This document shows positions 1 to 8,249 of a DNA stretch of 64,000 nucleotides, piece after piece. Made by a program: the position numbers and the translations under genes. Position 1 is the first letter of the stretch; each line of letters opens with the position of its first letter. Source of the DNA: CAVWDI01 sp963753725 (GTDB lineage Bacteria > Chloroflexota > Anaerolineae > Anaerolineales > UBA4823). Below the pieces are notes generated by a model, which was not told the origin of the DNA, made no database searches, and saw only the letters and a program-made list of their open reading frames with translations. Location: NCBI GenBank assembly GCA_963753725.1, contig CAVWDI010000002.1, positions 29,237 through 93,236 on the forward strand, written 5' to 3'.

Positions 1-51
1 CACCCTGTCCCCGATAAATTCACTCAATGCTGAACGACCGAATAGTTTCAT
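1..51 (-). CDS. 5' end of an unidentified gene (runs off the window)
   Basis: An ATG at 51-49 on the minus strand opens a frame reading MKLFGRSALSEFIGDRV that continues past the window edge. It begins only four bases after the stop of the methyltransferase gene, so it is probably the next cistron of the same operon. Seventeen residues are too few to name a family. A one-carbon or corrinoid-related role would fit the position, but that is inference. Confidence 0.45.
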   Translation of the reverse strand, partial: MKLFGRSALSEFIGDRV

Positions 52-55
52 AATA

Positions 56-910
56 TTATGAGGCTTTGGTTCTTTTCCGGTAAGCCTGGATAAAGCGCAT
101 GGCGTACTCATCACGTCCCATTAACAAGTCGCAAGCTAACAAGGTTTGAGCAATTTCTGGGATGGTTGGGTCGGTTATGGCAGCCGTAAGACCGCGTGCG
201 ATTGCTAGAGCGAGGTAGGCGGTATTAATATTCTTACGATCCGGCAGCCCGAAGGACACATTGCTGGCGCCTAAACTCATGTTCACCCCCAACTGCTCCT
301 GGATGAGCTGAATGGAATCAAGGGTGACTTTTCCAGCATTATGATCCGCGCCGATGGTTAATGCCAATGGGTCGATAATAATATCTTGCGGGGGCACTTC
401 AAAATCAGCGGCCCGGTTCACCAGCTTTTGGGCCGCTTCAAGCCGCGCTGAAGGTGTCGCCGGAATGCCGGATTCGTCAGTTATTACGCCGATCACGGCC
501 GCGTTATATTTCTGGGCAAGCGGAAAGACACGCGCCATCATGTGTTCCTCAGCTGTGGTCGAATTGATCAAAGCTTTACCCGGGTAAACCTCCAATGCGG
601 AGCGCAGCGCATCCGGATCGGCTGTATCGATGCACAAAGGTACCTCAACAACTTGCAGGACAGCTTCGACAGCATTGCGCAGAAGAGCTGGTTCGTCGCC
701 GCCCGGAATCCCAGCATTAACATCAAGAATTTGGGCGCCGGCTTCAACCTGGTTCCTGGCATCTTCCTGGACGAGAGAGAAATCCCCGCTTTGGATCGAT
801 GCGGCCAGCTTTTTACGCCGGGTAGGGTTTATACGCTCACCGATGATTACGAATGGATGCTCGGGTCCAACGAGGACTTTATTATCTTTATAAGTGATTT
901 GAGTTTCCAT
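56..910 (-). CDS. Methyltetrahydrofolate:corrinoid methyltransferase (pterin-binding family)
   Basis: The 284-residue protein has the pterin-binding TIM-barrel pattern shared by dihydropteroate synthase and the AcsE/MeTr methyltransferases: GERIN at residues 24-28, DVNAG at 63-67, IDTADP at 94-99, INSTT near 115 and a GASNVSFGLP segment near 235. Family knowledge says such proteins move the methyl group of methyl-THF to the cobalt of a corrinoid protein in the cytoplasm. The length suits a stand-alone MeTr rather than a folate-synthesis enzyme. The preceding gene, 14 bases upstream, encodes a corrinoid protein and is the obvious partner. The window contains no acetyl-CoA synthase, so whether the pair serves the Wood-Ljungdahl pathway or methionine/O-demethylation metabolism cannot be decided. 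Confidence 0.9.
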   Translation of the reverse strand: METQITYKDNKVLVGPEHPFVIIGERINPTRRKKLAASIQSGDFSLVQEDARNQVEAGAQILDVNAGIPGGDEPALLRNAVEAVLQVVEVPLCIDTADPDALRSALEVYPGKALINSTTAEEHMMARVFPLAQKYNAAVIGVITDESGIPATPSARLEAAQKLVNRAADFEVPPQDIIIDPLALTIGADHNAGKVTLDSIQLIQEQLGVNMSLGASNVSFGLPDRKNINTAYLALAIARGLTAAITDPTIPEIAQTLLACDLLMGRDEYAMRFIQAYRKRTKAS

Positions 911-924
911 TTTATACCGGTTTC

Positions 925-1551
925 CTATCCAATCAATTGGCTGACAACCCTGGCCGCGCTGGATGCGTCCTGGGCAAACCCATCCGCCCCGATCTGCTGG
1001 GCGTAATCCTCAGTAACCGGCGCGCCGCCAATGATGACTTTCACATCCTGACGAATATTCTCCTCTTCCAATACTCTAATCGTTTTCTCCATGCTGATCA
1101 TGGTGGTGGTCAACAGGGCCGACATCCCAATCACCTGTGCTCCGTCCCTGGCAGCCTGCACAAACATTTCCGGCTGCACATCGACGCCCAGATCGTCCAC
1201 CTCAAACCCGGCACCTTCGAGCATCATCGCTACCAGGTTCTTGCCGATATCGTGCAGGTCTCCCTGGACAGTCCCAATAGCTACTTTGCCGGCCGATTCG
1301 ACCCCGCTGGCAACCAGGTGCGGTTGGAGGATTGCCAAACCGGCTTTCATAGCGCGTGCGGAAATCAACATCTCGGGCACAAAGTACTCCCCCTCCTCAA
1401 AACGCCGCCCGACTTCGCTCATGGCCGGGATCAAGCCTTCTTTCAAAATAACGTCCGGGTCTGTGCCTTGGTCCAGCGCCTGTTGGACGCCAATTTCAAC
1501 CTCTTTATTTTTTCCATCAATCACATCCTGGTATATCTGCTCAATTTCCAT
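925..1551 (-). CDS. Corrinoid (B12-binding) methyl-carrier protein
   Basis: The 208-residue protein matches the MtbC/MttC/MetH-type cobalamin carrier. An N-terminal helical cap (about residues 1-85) is followed by a Rossmann B12 domain with GDLHDIG at 97-103, where His100 is the expected lower cobalt ligand. A GMSALLTTTM segment and a late GGAPVT turn complete the signature. It should accept a methyl group and pass it to or from the adjacent pterin-binding methyltransferase. The start is supported by an AAGGAG Shine-Dalgarno nine bases upstream. The gene leads a minus-strand operon with the methyltransferase and the gene cut by the window edge. Confidence 0.92.
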   Translation of the reverse strand: MEIEQIYQDVIDGKNKEVEIGVQQALDQGTDPDVILKEGLIPAMSEVGRRFEEGEYFVPEMLISARAMKAGLAILQPHLVASGVESAGKVAIGTVQGDLHDIGKNLVAMMLEGAGFEVDDLGVDVQPEMFVQAARDGAQVIGMSALLTTTMISMEKTIRVLEEENIRQDVKVIIGGAPVTEDYAQQIGADGFAQDASSAARVVSQLIG

Positions 1552-1754
1552 TGTGTGCTCCTTGGTTGATTTCTATGCGACTTAAATCAGGATAATTTAA
1601 TAATTTCTTTTCCTATAATTTTTGCTGGTGGAAACAATTTCAAATAATTATACTCATCGGGGAAAAGTATTTCGAACCATAAATACAATTAAAAAGATTG
1701 TACTTTTCTCCACCAAATACCAATCGCAAATGATATCATACTCCACTCAGGTTG

Positions 1755-1760
1755 TATAAT
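1755..1760 (+). promoter_or_regulatory. -10 box for the aminotransferase gene
   Basis: A perfect TATAAT lies 46 bases before the ATG at 1807. No good -35 is visible. It would place transcription start near 1767, just after the upstream in-frame ATG at 1762, which supports the downstream start. Confidence 0.45.
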
Positions 1761-1806
1761 AATGGGTCAGAAATTTAGGGGACATCCCCTCGAAAGGAAG
1801 TTATCC

Positions 1807-2973
1807 ATGGAATTTGCAGATCGTGTTTCGGAATTAGAACCTGAAGGCGCTTACTATATGCTCGCGCGCGCTCAGGAGTTAGAGGCTGGGGGCAGAGATA
1901 TCATCCATTTGGAAATCGGGCAGCCGGACACCCCCACTTATGGGAACATCTCGCAAGCCGGCATTCAGGCCATCCAGGATGGATTCACGCGCTACACACC
2001 TTCCGCAGGCATTAAAGACCTGCGCGGCGCCATCGCCAGGTATTCGAGCCAACGTTTGGATATGGATATACAACCTGCCAACGTGGTGGTCGGACCGGGG
2101 GCAAAACCGACGTTATTCTTCCCCACCCTGGCCCTTGTGCAGCCCGGTGATGAGGTTATTTACCCAAACCCCGGATTTCCTACCTACGAAGCCATGATCA
2201 GGGTTGCAGGCGGTATTCCGGTTCCGGTGCCCCTCAGCGAAGAAGATGATTTTTCTTTTGATCTGGCTGCCTTTGACCGTCTTGTTAGCGAGCGCACCCG
2301 GCTGGTCGTGCTAAATTCGCCCAGCAATCCCACCGGAGGCGTGATGCCTTTTTCGGCGCTCGCACACATCGCCAATGCGTCTCGTGAACGTGATTTTTGG
2401 GTGCTCTCAGATGAAGTTTACTCGCGGATGGTATTCGATGAACCAGCTGTGAGCATCTATACTTTGCCTGGAATGAGTGAGCGCACCGTTATTTGCGATG
2501 GATTCTCGAAGACCTATTCAATGACAGGTTGGAGGTTGGGTTACGGCATCATGCCAGAATCTCTGGCTGATCGGGTTGATCTATTATTGAACCATTCGGT
2601 GGGCTGCACCGCCAGCTTCACCCAGGCGGCTGGAGTGGAAGCGCTTCAAGGTCCCCAGGATCAGGTGGCTGCCATCATGGGAGAATACAAGCGCCGGCGC
2701 GATTACCTTATCAACGCACTCAACCAGATACCAGGTTTGCACTGTCAAACACCGCAGGGCGCCTTTTACGCTTTCCCCAATATCAAATCCTTCGAGAAAC
2801 CCGCCGATTGGCTTGCGGAGTACATCCTTGACGAAGCCGGAGTCGCGCTGCTCCCGGGAACATCTTTCGGAGAATATGGTGAGGGCTACCTGCGTTTATG
2901 CTTCGCTAACTCAATGGAGAACCTGGAAAAAGCCCTCCAACGAGTCTCTTCGGCCCTGGAAAAACTAAACTGA
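1807..2973 (+). CDS. Pyridoxal-phosphate aminotransferase, class I/II
   Basis: A fold-type I aminotransferase of 388 residues. Recognisable features are the substrate-side EIGQPDTPT near the N-terminus, the NPGFPTYEA segment, the NSPSNPTGG block, DEVYSRM, and the PLP lysine in DGFSKTYSMTGWRLGYG (Lys235). It catalyses transamination of an amino acid with 2-oxoglutarate in the cytoplasm. Substrate (aspartate, aromatic or alanine type) cannot be fixed from sequence. The start is chosen at 1807, not 1762, because GAAAGGAAG sits just upstream and a TATAAT would place the earlier ATG at or before the transcript start. It converges tail-to-tail with dcd with no gap. Confidence 0.9.
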   Translation: MEFADRVSELEPEGAYYMLARAQELEAGGRDIIHLEIGQPDTPTYGNISQAGIQAIQDGFTRYTPSAGIKDLRGAIARYSSQRLDMDIQPANVVVGPGAKPTLFFPTLALVQPGDEVIYPNPGFPTYEAMIRVAGGIPVPVPLSEEDDFSFDLAAFDRLVSERTRLVVLNSPSNPTGGVMPFSALAHIANASRERDFWVLSDEVYSRMVFDEPAVSIYTLPGMSERTVICDGFSKTYSMTGWRLGYGIMPESLADRVDLLLNHSVGCTASFTQAAGVEALQGPQDQVAAIMGEYKRRRDYLINALNQIPGLHCQTPQGAFYAFPNIKSFEKPADWLAEYILDEAGVALLPGTSFGEYGEGYLRLCFANSMENLEKALQRVSSALEKLN

Positions 2974-3528
2974 CTACAGTTTAGGTAGAACGATTTCTTC
3001 CTGTTTCTGGTACTTGCCCTTCTTATCCGCGTAAGAGACCTCGCATTCTTCGTCTGCCTCGAAGAAGAGCACCTGGGCGATGCCCTCGTTGGCATAAATT
3101 TTAGCCGGCAGCGGTGTGGTGTTGGAGATCTCCAGCGTCACATATCCTTCCCATTCCGGTTCGAATGGGGTTACATTGACAATAATTCCGCAGCGGGCAT
3201 AGGTGGATTTACCAACGCAGACAGTCAGCACCTTGCGCGGGATGCGGAAATATTCGATCGTGCGTGCTAGAGCAAACGAGTTTGGCGGGATAACGCACAC
3301 CTGCCCTTTGAAGTCCACCATGGACTCGTTGGAAAAATCCTTGGGATCAACGACTGCCGAATATACATTGGTAAAGATTTTAAACTCGTCCGCAACACGG
3401 ATATCATACCCGTAAGACGAAACGCCGTAAGATATTACACCTTCCCGGACCTGGTTTTCAGCGAACGGCTCAATCATACCCTCCGTGCGCACGTGTTCGC
3501 GTATCCAATGATCAGGTTTTAAGCCCAT
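2974..3528 (-). CDS. dcd: dCTP deaminase
   Basis: A 184-residue cytosolic homotrimer of the dUTPase superfamily that converts dCTP to dUTP for thymidylate synthesis. Visible signatures are SYGVSSYGYDIRVADEF, GKSTYARCGIIVNVTPFEP and the WEGYVTLEISN block containing the catalytic glutamate. The bifunctional dCTP deaminase/dUTPase alternative cannot be ruled out. The start is moved 12 codons in, to 3528, because an AAAGGAG lies directly upstream and the protein then begins MGLKPDHWI, as is typical. It ends against the aminotransferase stop. Confidence 0.93.
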   Translation of the reverse strand: MGLKPDHWIREHVRTEGMIEPFAENQVREGVISYGVSSYGYDIRVADEFKIFTNVYSAVVDPKDFSNESMVDFKGQVCVIPPNSFALARTIEYFRIPRKVLTVCVGKSTYARCGIIVNVTPFEPEWEGYVTLEISNTTPLPAKIYANEGIAQVLFFEADEECEVSYADKKGKYQKQEEIVLPKL

Positions 3529-3672
3529 AAGCACTCCTTTTAGCGATGATACCCAAGTATACAAGAAATTTGGTGATCGGGCGCGGATCCTTCAGGAATT
3601 CGTAGTTATTTAAAAAATGCCTAAACCTCTTGATTGGTTGTTTTCTGAGTTATCGATCTCCTTATGCCTCTT

Positions 3673-5286
3673 TCACCAACCACTAGCGCTGAATACTGCG
3701 TTCAGAAGTTCTTTTCGCTCTGCATTATTCATCGCTCTTGGCCGGGCATAATCCACAAAAACGGTTGTCAGCAGCTGGGTACTGATAAAACGTCCATCAT
3801 AGAAGATATGGCGGTCAATAAACGCGCTCCGGGCGGCTGGACTGACGTCGTACTGGTCGAAGAAAAGGTTTCCTAATCCATAATGCACGAAGGCCCCATT
3901 AACAAATTCCATCCCCTGTGGTTGGTGAGCTTGACTCCCTGAAACAATCACTGCGCCAGCCCTGGCGATCTTTCCAAAATCCTTTATTTGATCCGACTGC
4001 GCTTCGTAGGTGTAATACTCATTATGCTGGAAGGTCACAACCGGCAAGAATCCGTCTGTCTTCAAATTCCGGATTTCTTCCTGCATCCATCCGCCCTCAC
4101 AATCCGCAGCGCCTGGTCCGGACTCACTTGCTGATGTATGCGCTCCCTGCTTTGCATTGCATCCGATAAATGCGATCTTGTTTCCATTATGCTCAATTTT
4201 CACCACACTACGGCTGTCTTCAATATTTTCGCCACCCCCAAAGTACGGCCATGCACGCTCCCGATACATATCCAGACTGTACAGCATGGCAGCCTCACCC
4301 CAATCGCCGATATGGTCGCCTGTCAGCTCCACTACATCCGTTCCAATGTCCTCCAACAATTTTATATAGTCCGGACTGCTGCAAAACCGGGTGCCCTGCT
4401 GCACTGGATTTGGATAAGGACAGTCTTCAGCGAAGGATACCTCGTTGCTGATATGAGTGATATGCGCCTCGCGAAGCCAGCCGCCCACATCCTTTGCGGG
4501 ATACAGGATGCCTTTCCGTTCCATCGTGAAGGCAGTTGCGCGCACCATGGCGGTCACTCCCGTCATCGCTAATACCGTCATCCTGTCATCATCGCGGTTG
4601 CTCTTTGGAACCAGGCTCTCGCCGTAAACCGAGCTTATCGCCTCCGCTGCGGTTTCTTCACCGGTCAATGAGATGTGAATCGTTAAGGGGTATATCCCGG
4701 AGTCAAAATTTATTTCAATTGGATTTTGTCCATCCAGGCTCAAGACTTTCCAGCGCGGTTCGAGCTTTTCAAATGGAACCAGCACCCAGGAAGGTTGGTT
4801 GTCCCAGGTATAATCCAGCAGTTCCGCCTCCGCCAGTATCTTTACCGCGCCTGGTCCTGGTTCCCCCCACCGCTGGCTGAAAACGAGTTTTGTACTTTCA
4901 TCGAGCAGCAGCGGCATCCCATCTCGGCCGTTCGTCCACGCCTGCTTCAGTTCATCAAACGAAATTTCATCCTGGGTGGTCCCAAACGGAACAACAATGG
5001 CATAGATCCATTCACTGAGCGCCCGCTGCTCGCTGACCTGCAGCCAAAAATCTGCCTGCCCTTCTGTTTTGGCAGGCGCAAATCCAGGCGGGAAATTCAG
5101 GCTTTTAACCAGTTTTTCTGGCCAGAGAGTTGGATCGATCCATAACTTTACTTCATACCCTGCTGGAGTTGATATTTCCGTGGAATTGTATATCACCTGG
5201 TCACTTCCCCCGCTGCATGCGCTGATCAGCGCGGCAATAAATAGAAAAAACCAGCAGGTACGTATGTAAGATAGCTTTTTACCCAT
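3673..5286 (-). CDS. CapA-family lipoprotein (PGA_cap metallophosphatase fold)
   Basis: A 537-residue protein with a lipoprotein signal (hydrophobic stretch, LISAC, Cys24). The first 200 residues look like a separate, unassigned domain. The C-terminal 300 show CapA/PGA_cap features: MTGVTAMVRAT, HISNEVSFAEDC, ELTGDHIGDWGE, VVTFQHNEYYTYE, GSQAHQPQGMEF and HYGLGNLFFDQ. These residues line the metal site of the calcineurin-like fold. Family members act in poly-gamma-glutamate capsule export or other envelope functions, but many are uncharacterised. It follows an M23 lipoprotein gene by 35 bases, so envelope work is likely; no capBC genes are nearby. Confidence 0.85.
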   Translation of the reverse strand: MGKKLSYIRTCWFFLFIAALISACSGGSDQVIYNSTEISTPAGYEVKLWIDPTLWPEKLVKSLNFPPGFAPAKTEGQADFWLQVSEQRALSEWIYAIVVPFGTTQDEISFDELKQAWTNGRDGMPLLLDESTKLVFSQRWGEPGPGAVKILAEAELLDYTWDNQPSWVLVPFEKLEPRWKVLSLDGQNPIEINFDSGIYPLTIHISLTGEETAAEAISSVYGESLVPKSNRDDDRMTVLAMTGVTAMVRATAFTMERKGILYPAKDVGGWLREAHITHISNEVSFAEDCPYPNPVQQGTRFCSSPDYIKLLEDIGTDVVELTGDHIGDWGEAAMLYSLDMYRERAWPYFGGGENIEDSRSVVKIEHNGNKIAFIGCNAKQGAHTSASESGPGAADCEGGWMQEEIRNLKTDGFLPVVTFQHNEYYTYEAQSDQIKDFGKIARAGAVIVSGSQAHQPQGMEFVNGAFVHYGLGNLFFDQYDVSPAARSAFIDRHIFYDGRFISTQLLTTVFVDYARPRAMNNAERKELLNAVFSASGW

Positions 5287-5321
5287 ATCGCTTACTGGAA
5301 ATTGGTCCCCAAATATACCTT

Positions 5322-6452
5322 TTAACCCTCGATCTTGAATGTTAATAACGTCAACTCACCCGGAAGAACTTCGATCAGGAATTCCTGCCGTCCGAATAAC
5401 GGGAATGAAATGCGGTATTTTCCGGGTGGTATGTCCCCGATTGCAAAACTCTCATGGAAAGGCGGCTGATCGATTAAATCCTGCTCTTCATAACTCAGTA
5501 GGTAAAATTCAGATTCAGTTCCACCATCGGATCCCTGCGGGAGGTATTCGAGAACGATATTTGAGACAGGCACGTTGTCACCATACGGATCGATCACCCG
5601 CCCGGCGAATCCGCCATTCAAAGAACCGTCTTCTCCCTGATGCGACGCTAACCACATTTCTGGATTACGTGAATGGGCGTATTTATTTTGACCTTCACGG
5701 ACCTCAAAGTGTAAATGGCTGCCGATTGAAACACCTGTCACGCCGATCTTGCCAATCTCTTGACCTGTTTGAACCTGTTGGCCTTCTTCGACCAGAATCT
5801 CTGAGAGGTGCCCGTATAGTGTATAAACAACAGGCGCATAATCAGGGATCAAATTTCTGATTTCCTGAGGTACCTGGTGTTCCACTACCACCAGATTGCC
5901 GTAAAAATTGGAATAAGGTCCGTAGTATTCGAGCGGCCATGCGCCCGGCTCGGATATGGGTTCAATATCCGTCCCCGCAACAACCACGGTCCCGTTCCCG
6001 GCAGCCAGCACAGGCGTGCCAAAGCCATTCAAAAATTCAACCCCGTGGTGCGGGTCCCTTTTACCGGCCTGTGTGGAGCCAAAGCGGTAGGTTACATCCA
6101 CCGCGGTGTTTCCCGTCTCTGGGATTGGCCGCTCCAGGAAGAACTGCCCAGGATAAACGCATTGGTCAGGTGGGCATGGGGTCGCAGTTGGTGATGAGGT
6201 TGGGCTGGGCTCAGTTACCGGGGTATTCGTGGGAAGCTTAGTTGCAGAAGGGGTTGGTATCGTGGGTGTTATTGGAAGCGGTGTTGAGGTCGGTTCAATA
6301 GCGGGTGTGGATACTGCACTCTCAATAATCGTTGCCGCAATTGAGGTTGAATTCGCGACTGTCTCGCTCGTCTGTGTATCCCCTGAGCAAGCTGTACAAA
6401 GGCATCCCGATAAGACTCCTAACAAAAGGATCCCCCTGATGAAAGGTTTCAT
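5322..6452 (-). CDS. M23-family metallopeptidase lipoprotein
   Basis: A 376-residue lipoprotein (signal ending CTAC, Cys22) with a Thr/Pro/Ser-rich spacer to about residue 95. An LytM/M23 domain follows, with HHGVEF as the first metal-ligand motif, the GTPVLAAGNGTVV core strand, YTLYGHLS, and HLHFEV as the HxH motif. A C-terminal beta-rich tail of about 110 residues follows. M23 enzymes cleave peptidoglycan cross-bridges, or act as scaffolds when ligands are lost; here all ligands are present. The start codon overlaps the ftcD stop in an ATGA arrangement, so translation is probably coupled. Confidence 0.88.
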   Translation of the reverse strand: MKPFIRGILLLGVLSGCLCTACSGDTQTSETVANSTSIAATIIESAVSTPAIEPTSTPLPITPTIPTPSATKLPTNTPVTEPSPTSSPTATPCPPDQCVYPGQFFLERPIPETGNTAVDVTYRFGSTQAGKRDPHHGVEFLNGFGTPVLAAGNGTVVVAGTDIEPISEPGAWPLEYYGPYSNFYGNLVVVEHQVPQEIRNLIPDYAPVVYTLYGHLSEILVEEGQQVQTGQEIGKIGVTGVSIGSHLHFEVREGQNKYAHSRNPEMWLASHQGEDGSLNGGFAGRVIDPYGDNVPVSNIVLEYLPQGSDGGTESEFYLLSYEEQDLIDQPPFHESFAIGDIPPGKYRISFPLFGRQEFLIEVLPGELTLLTFKIEG

Positions 6453-8006
6453 GCTAGGGGTAGACCTCCCCGGTCCTCAAGCGTGCACCTTATTTGTGTT
6501 TCAAATTCAGCCGCACGTGTTTCCAGATCGGTCAGTTCAAACACAAGCGCCCGAGCCACCTCACGCGCTTCCAGGTCTTTCGCGTTGATACGTACGTTGT
6601 ACCCCGCGCCGGTCAGTGCAGCGTGCGCTAGGGCTGCGCCGCTGGCGCCGTCACTGATGGCGTTCAAATTTCCCTCGGCGACTGCTGATTTTGCCAGCTC
6701 GATCACCTCAACCGCTTTGCGAGCTACATCCAGCGGCACCTGTGCCGCCTCCAGGGTCGCCTCCTGGATAACTTTGGCGCGCAGGGTGCGCTGCTCAGCG
6801 CTCTCTTTAGGCATTCTGTAGGCGGCCATCACCTGATTAAAAGCCTGCGCATCGCGCTCGACATCATTAGCTAAACTGAGGCGCAGCCGCTCCGCATTTT
6901 CAAGTATCGATATCATTTCCGGTTCGACGGCTGCATATTTCTTTTTTCCGAAGGTTAAATCTGGCCACCATCGCCACCAGGGCTGCGCCGGCCGCCCCAC
7001 TGTAGGCTGAGGCGGACCCGCCGCCCGGGGTTGGCTTACCGCTTGCCAGCGCTTCCAGAAAACTCTCTTTTACCTCTTGAGACTCTGGTACTTCCCCGGA
7101 TTCTTTTTGTTTTGTTTCCGCTAAGCGGTATTCCAATACCTGCTCTCGATCGAATCCGTCTAACTGCAGGTACCACTGGGCAGCATCGACCAGCGCCTGC
7201 TGCGGGATAAGGCCCACCAGCTCGCTTGAGTGTACATCCACACCGTAGCGCGAAGCTTCACGCCGGATCATTTCAACCACCATCGCAAGCGGTGTGCCGT
7301 GGAAATTGGTCAAGTTCATGGATACCTGGGCGCGTCCCTCCACCAGCATGCCCAGCGCTTTGACGTAGCGTAATCCCCCAGAAGAATGCCGTACCGCCTT
7401 TGCGACCTTTTTGGCGATCAAGATATCATCCGTGGTCAGGTAGACGTTATACGCGATCAGGAATGGCCGCGCTCCGATCACCGTCGCGCCGGCTGTACCC
7501 AGCTTTGTTGGGCCGTAATCAGGCTCCCGATCAGGATTTGCACCGATTTCCGCTTTTAAGTAATTCGTATTCCCTTTCCGTATTCTCTCAAGGTTCTTTC
7601 TTTCTGGGCGTGCTGCCGCTTCCTCGTACAGGTAAACTGGAATTCCCAATTCTTCACCCACCCGTTGTCCCAGTTTCTGCGCGATCATCACACATTCCTC
7701 CATGCTCACTCCAGAGATTGGCACAAAAGGCACCACATCCGCAGCGCCGATGCGCGGATGCTCACCTTGATGCTCATCCAGGTTGATCAACTCCGCAGCC
7801 TTCTTTATACTGAGAAATGCCGCTTCTTCAATCTGTTCTGGTGGACCAACGAATGTCAACACAGTGCGGTTGTGATCGTCATCTGAGTGCTGGTCAAGCA
7901 GGATAACACCCGGCACAGATTTGATGGCAGATTTGATTTCCTCCATCACATGCGGGCGGCGCGCTTCTGAATAATTGGCTACACATTCAACCAGTTTGTT
8001 GCTCAT
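6449..8006 (-). CDS. ftcD: Glutamate formimidoyltransferase / formimido-THF cyclodeaminase, frameshifted
   Basis: Two abutting frames make one bifunctional FtcD-like protein. The 5' frame (8006 to about 6950) is a formiminotransferase, starting MSNKLVECVANYSEARRP, with GEHPRIGAADVVPF and KALGMLVEGRAQVSMN. It runs into the cyclodeaminase motif KPTPGGGSASAYSGAAG. The other frame continues DLTFGKKKYAAVEPEM to the end. The span is 3n+1 bases, and one extra base between GTGGCC and GATTTAACC accounts for the break. The enzyme transfers the formimino group of formiminoglutamate to THF and deaminates it to methenyl-THF, feeding the folate pool used by the neighbouring methyltransferase. Whether the indel is real or an assembly error cannot be told. 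If real, the product is a truncated transferase. Confidence 0.88.
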
Positions 8007-8156
8007 GAAACCCTCACTGGAACGCGAATTAATTGCTATCCTAGTAATTAAAATCCGAGAACCAATAAACCGCGCCTATTATACTCTCGCATACCTCGAA
8101 ACCTCCTAAGCTTTACATCAATAGGAAATTGTTTCCGGGCGATATATAACAGCAAC

Positions 8157-8177
8157 CCCCTACCTTGCCGGTAGGGG
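8157..8177 (-). terminator. Hairpin after CLCA-like copy A
   Basis: CCCCTACC and GGTAGGGG form an 8-bp stem around a 5-base loop, just beyond the 3' end of the first CLCA-like copy. The same stem occurs at 11165-11189 after the second copy, so it was duplicated with the gene. The U-tract is weak on both strands. Confidence 0.5.
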
Positions 8178-8249
8178 ATTATTTCTCTTGCCAATTCTTA
8201 TTAGCATCTACTTTTTTACGAATCGGTAGGTCACAATTTATCAGGAATC

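Noticed and set aside
1552..1754. Cobalamin riboswitch upstream of the corrinoid protein gene
   Set aside because: I looked for the B12-box type GCCACTG and related conserved segments in the AT-rich leader and saw none.
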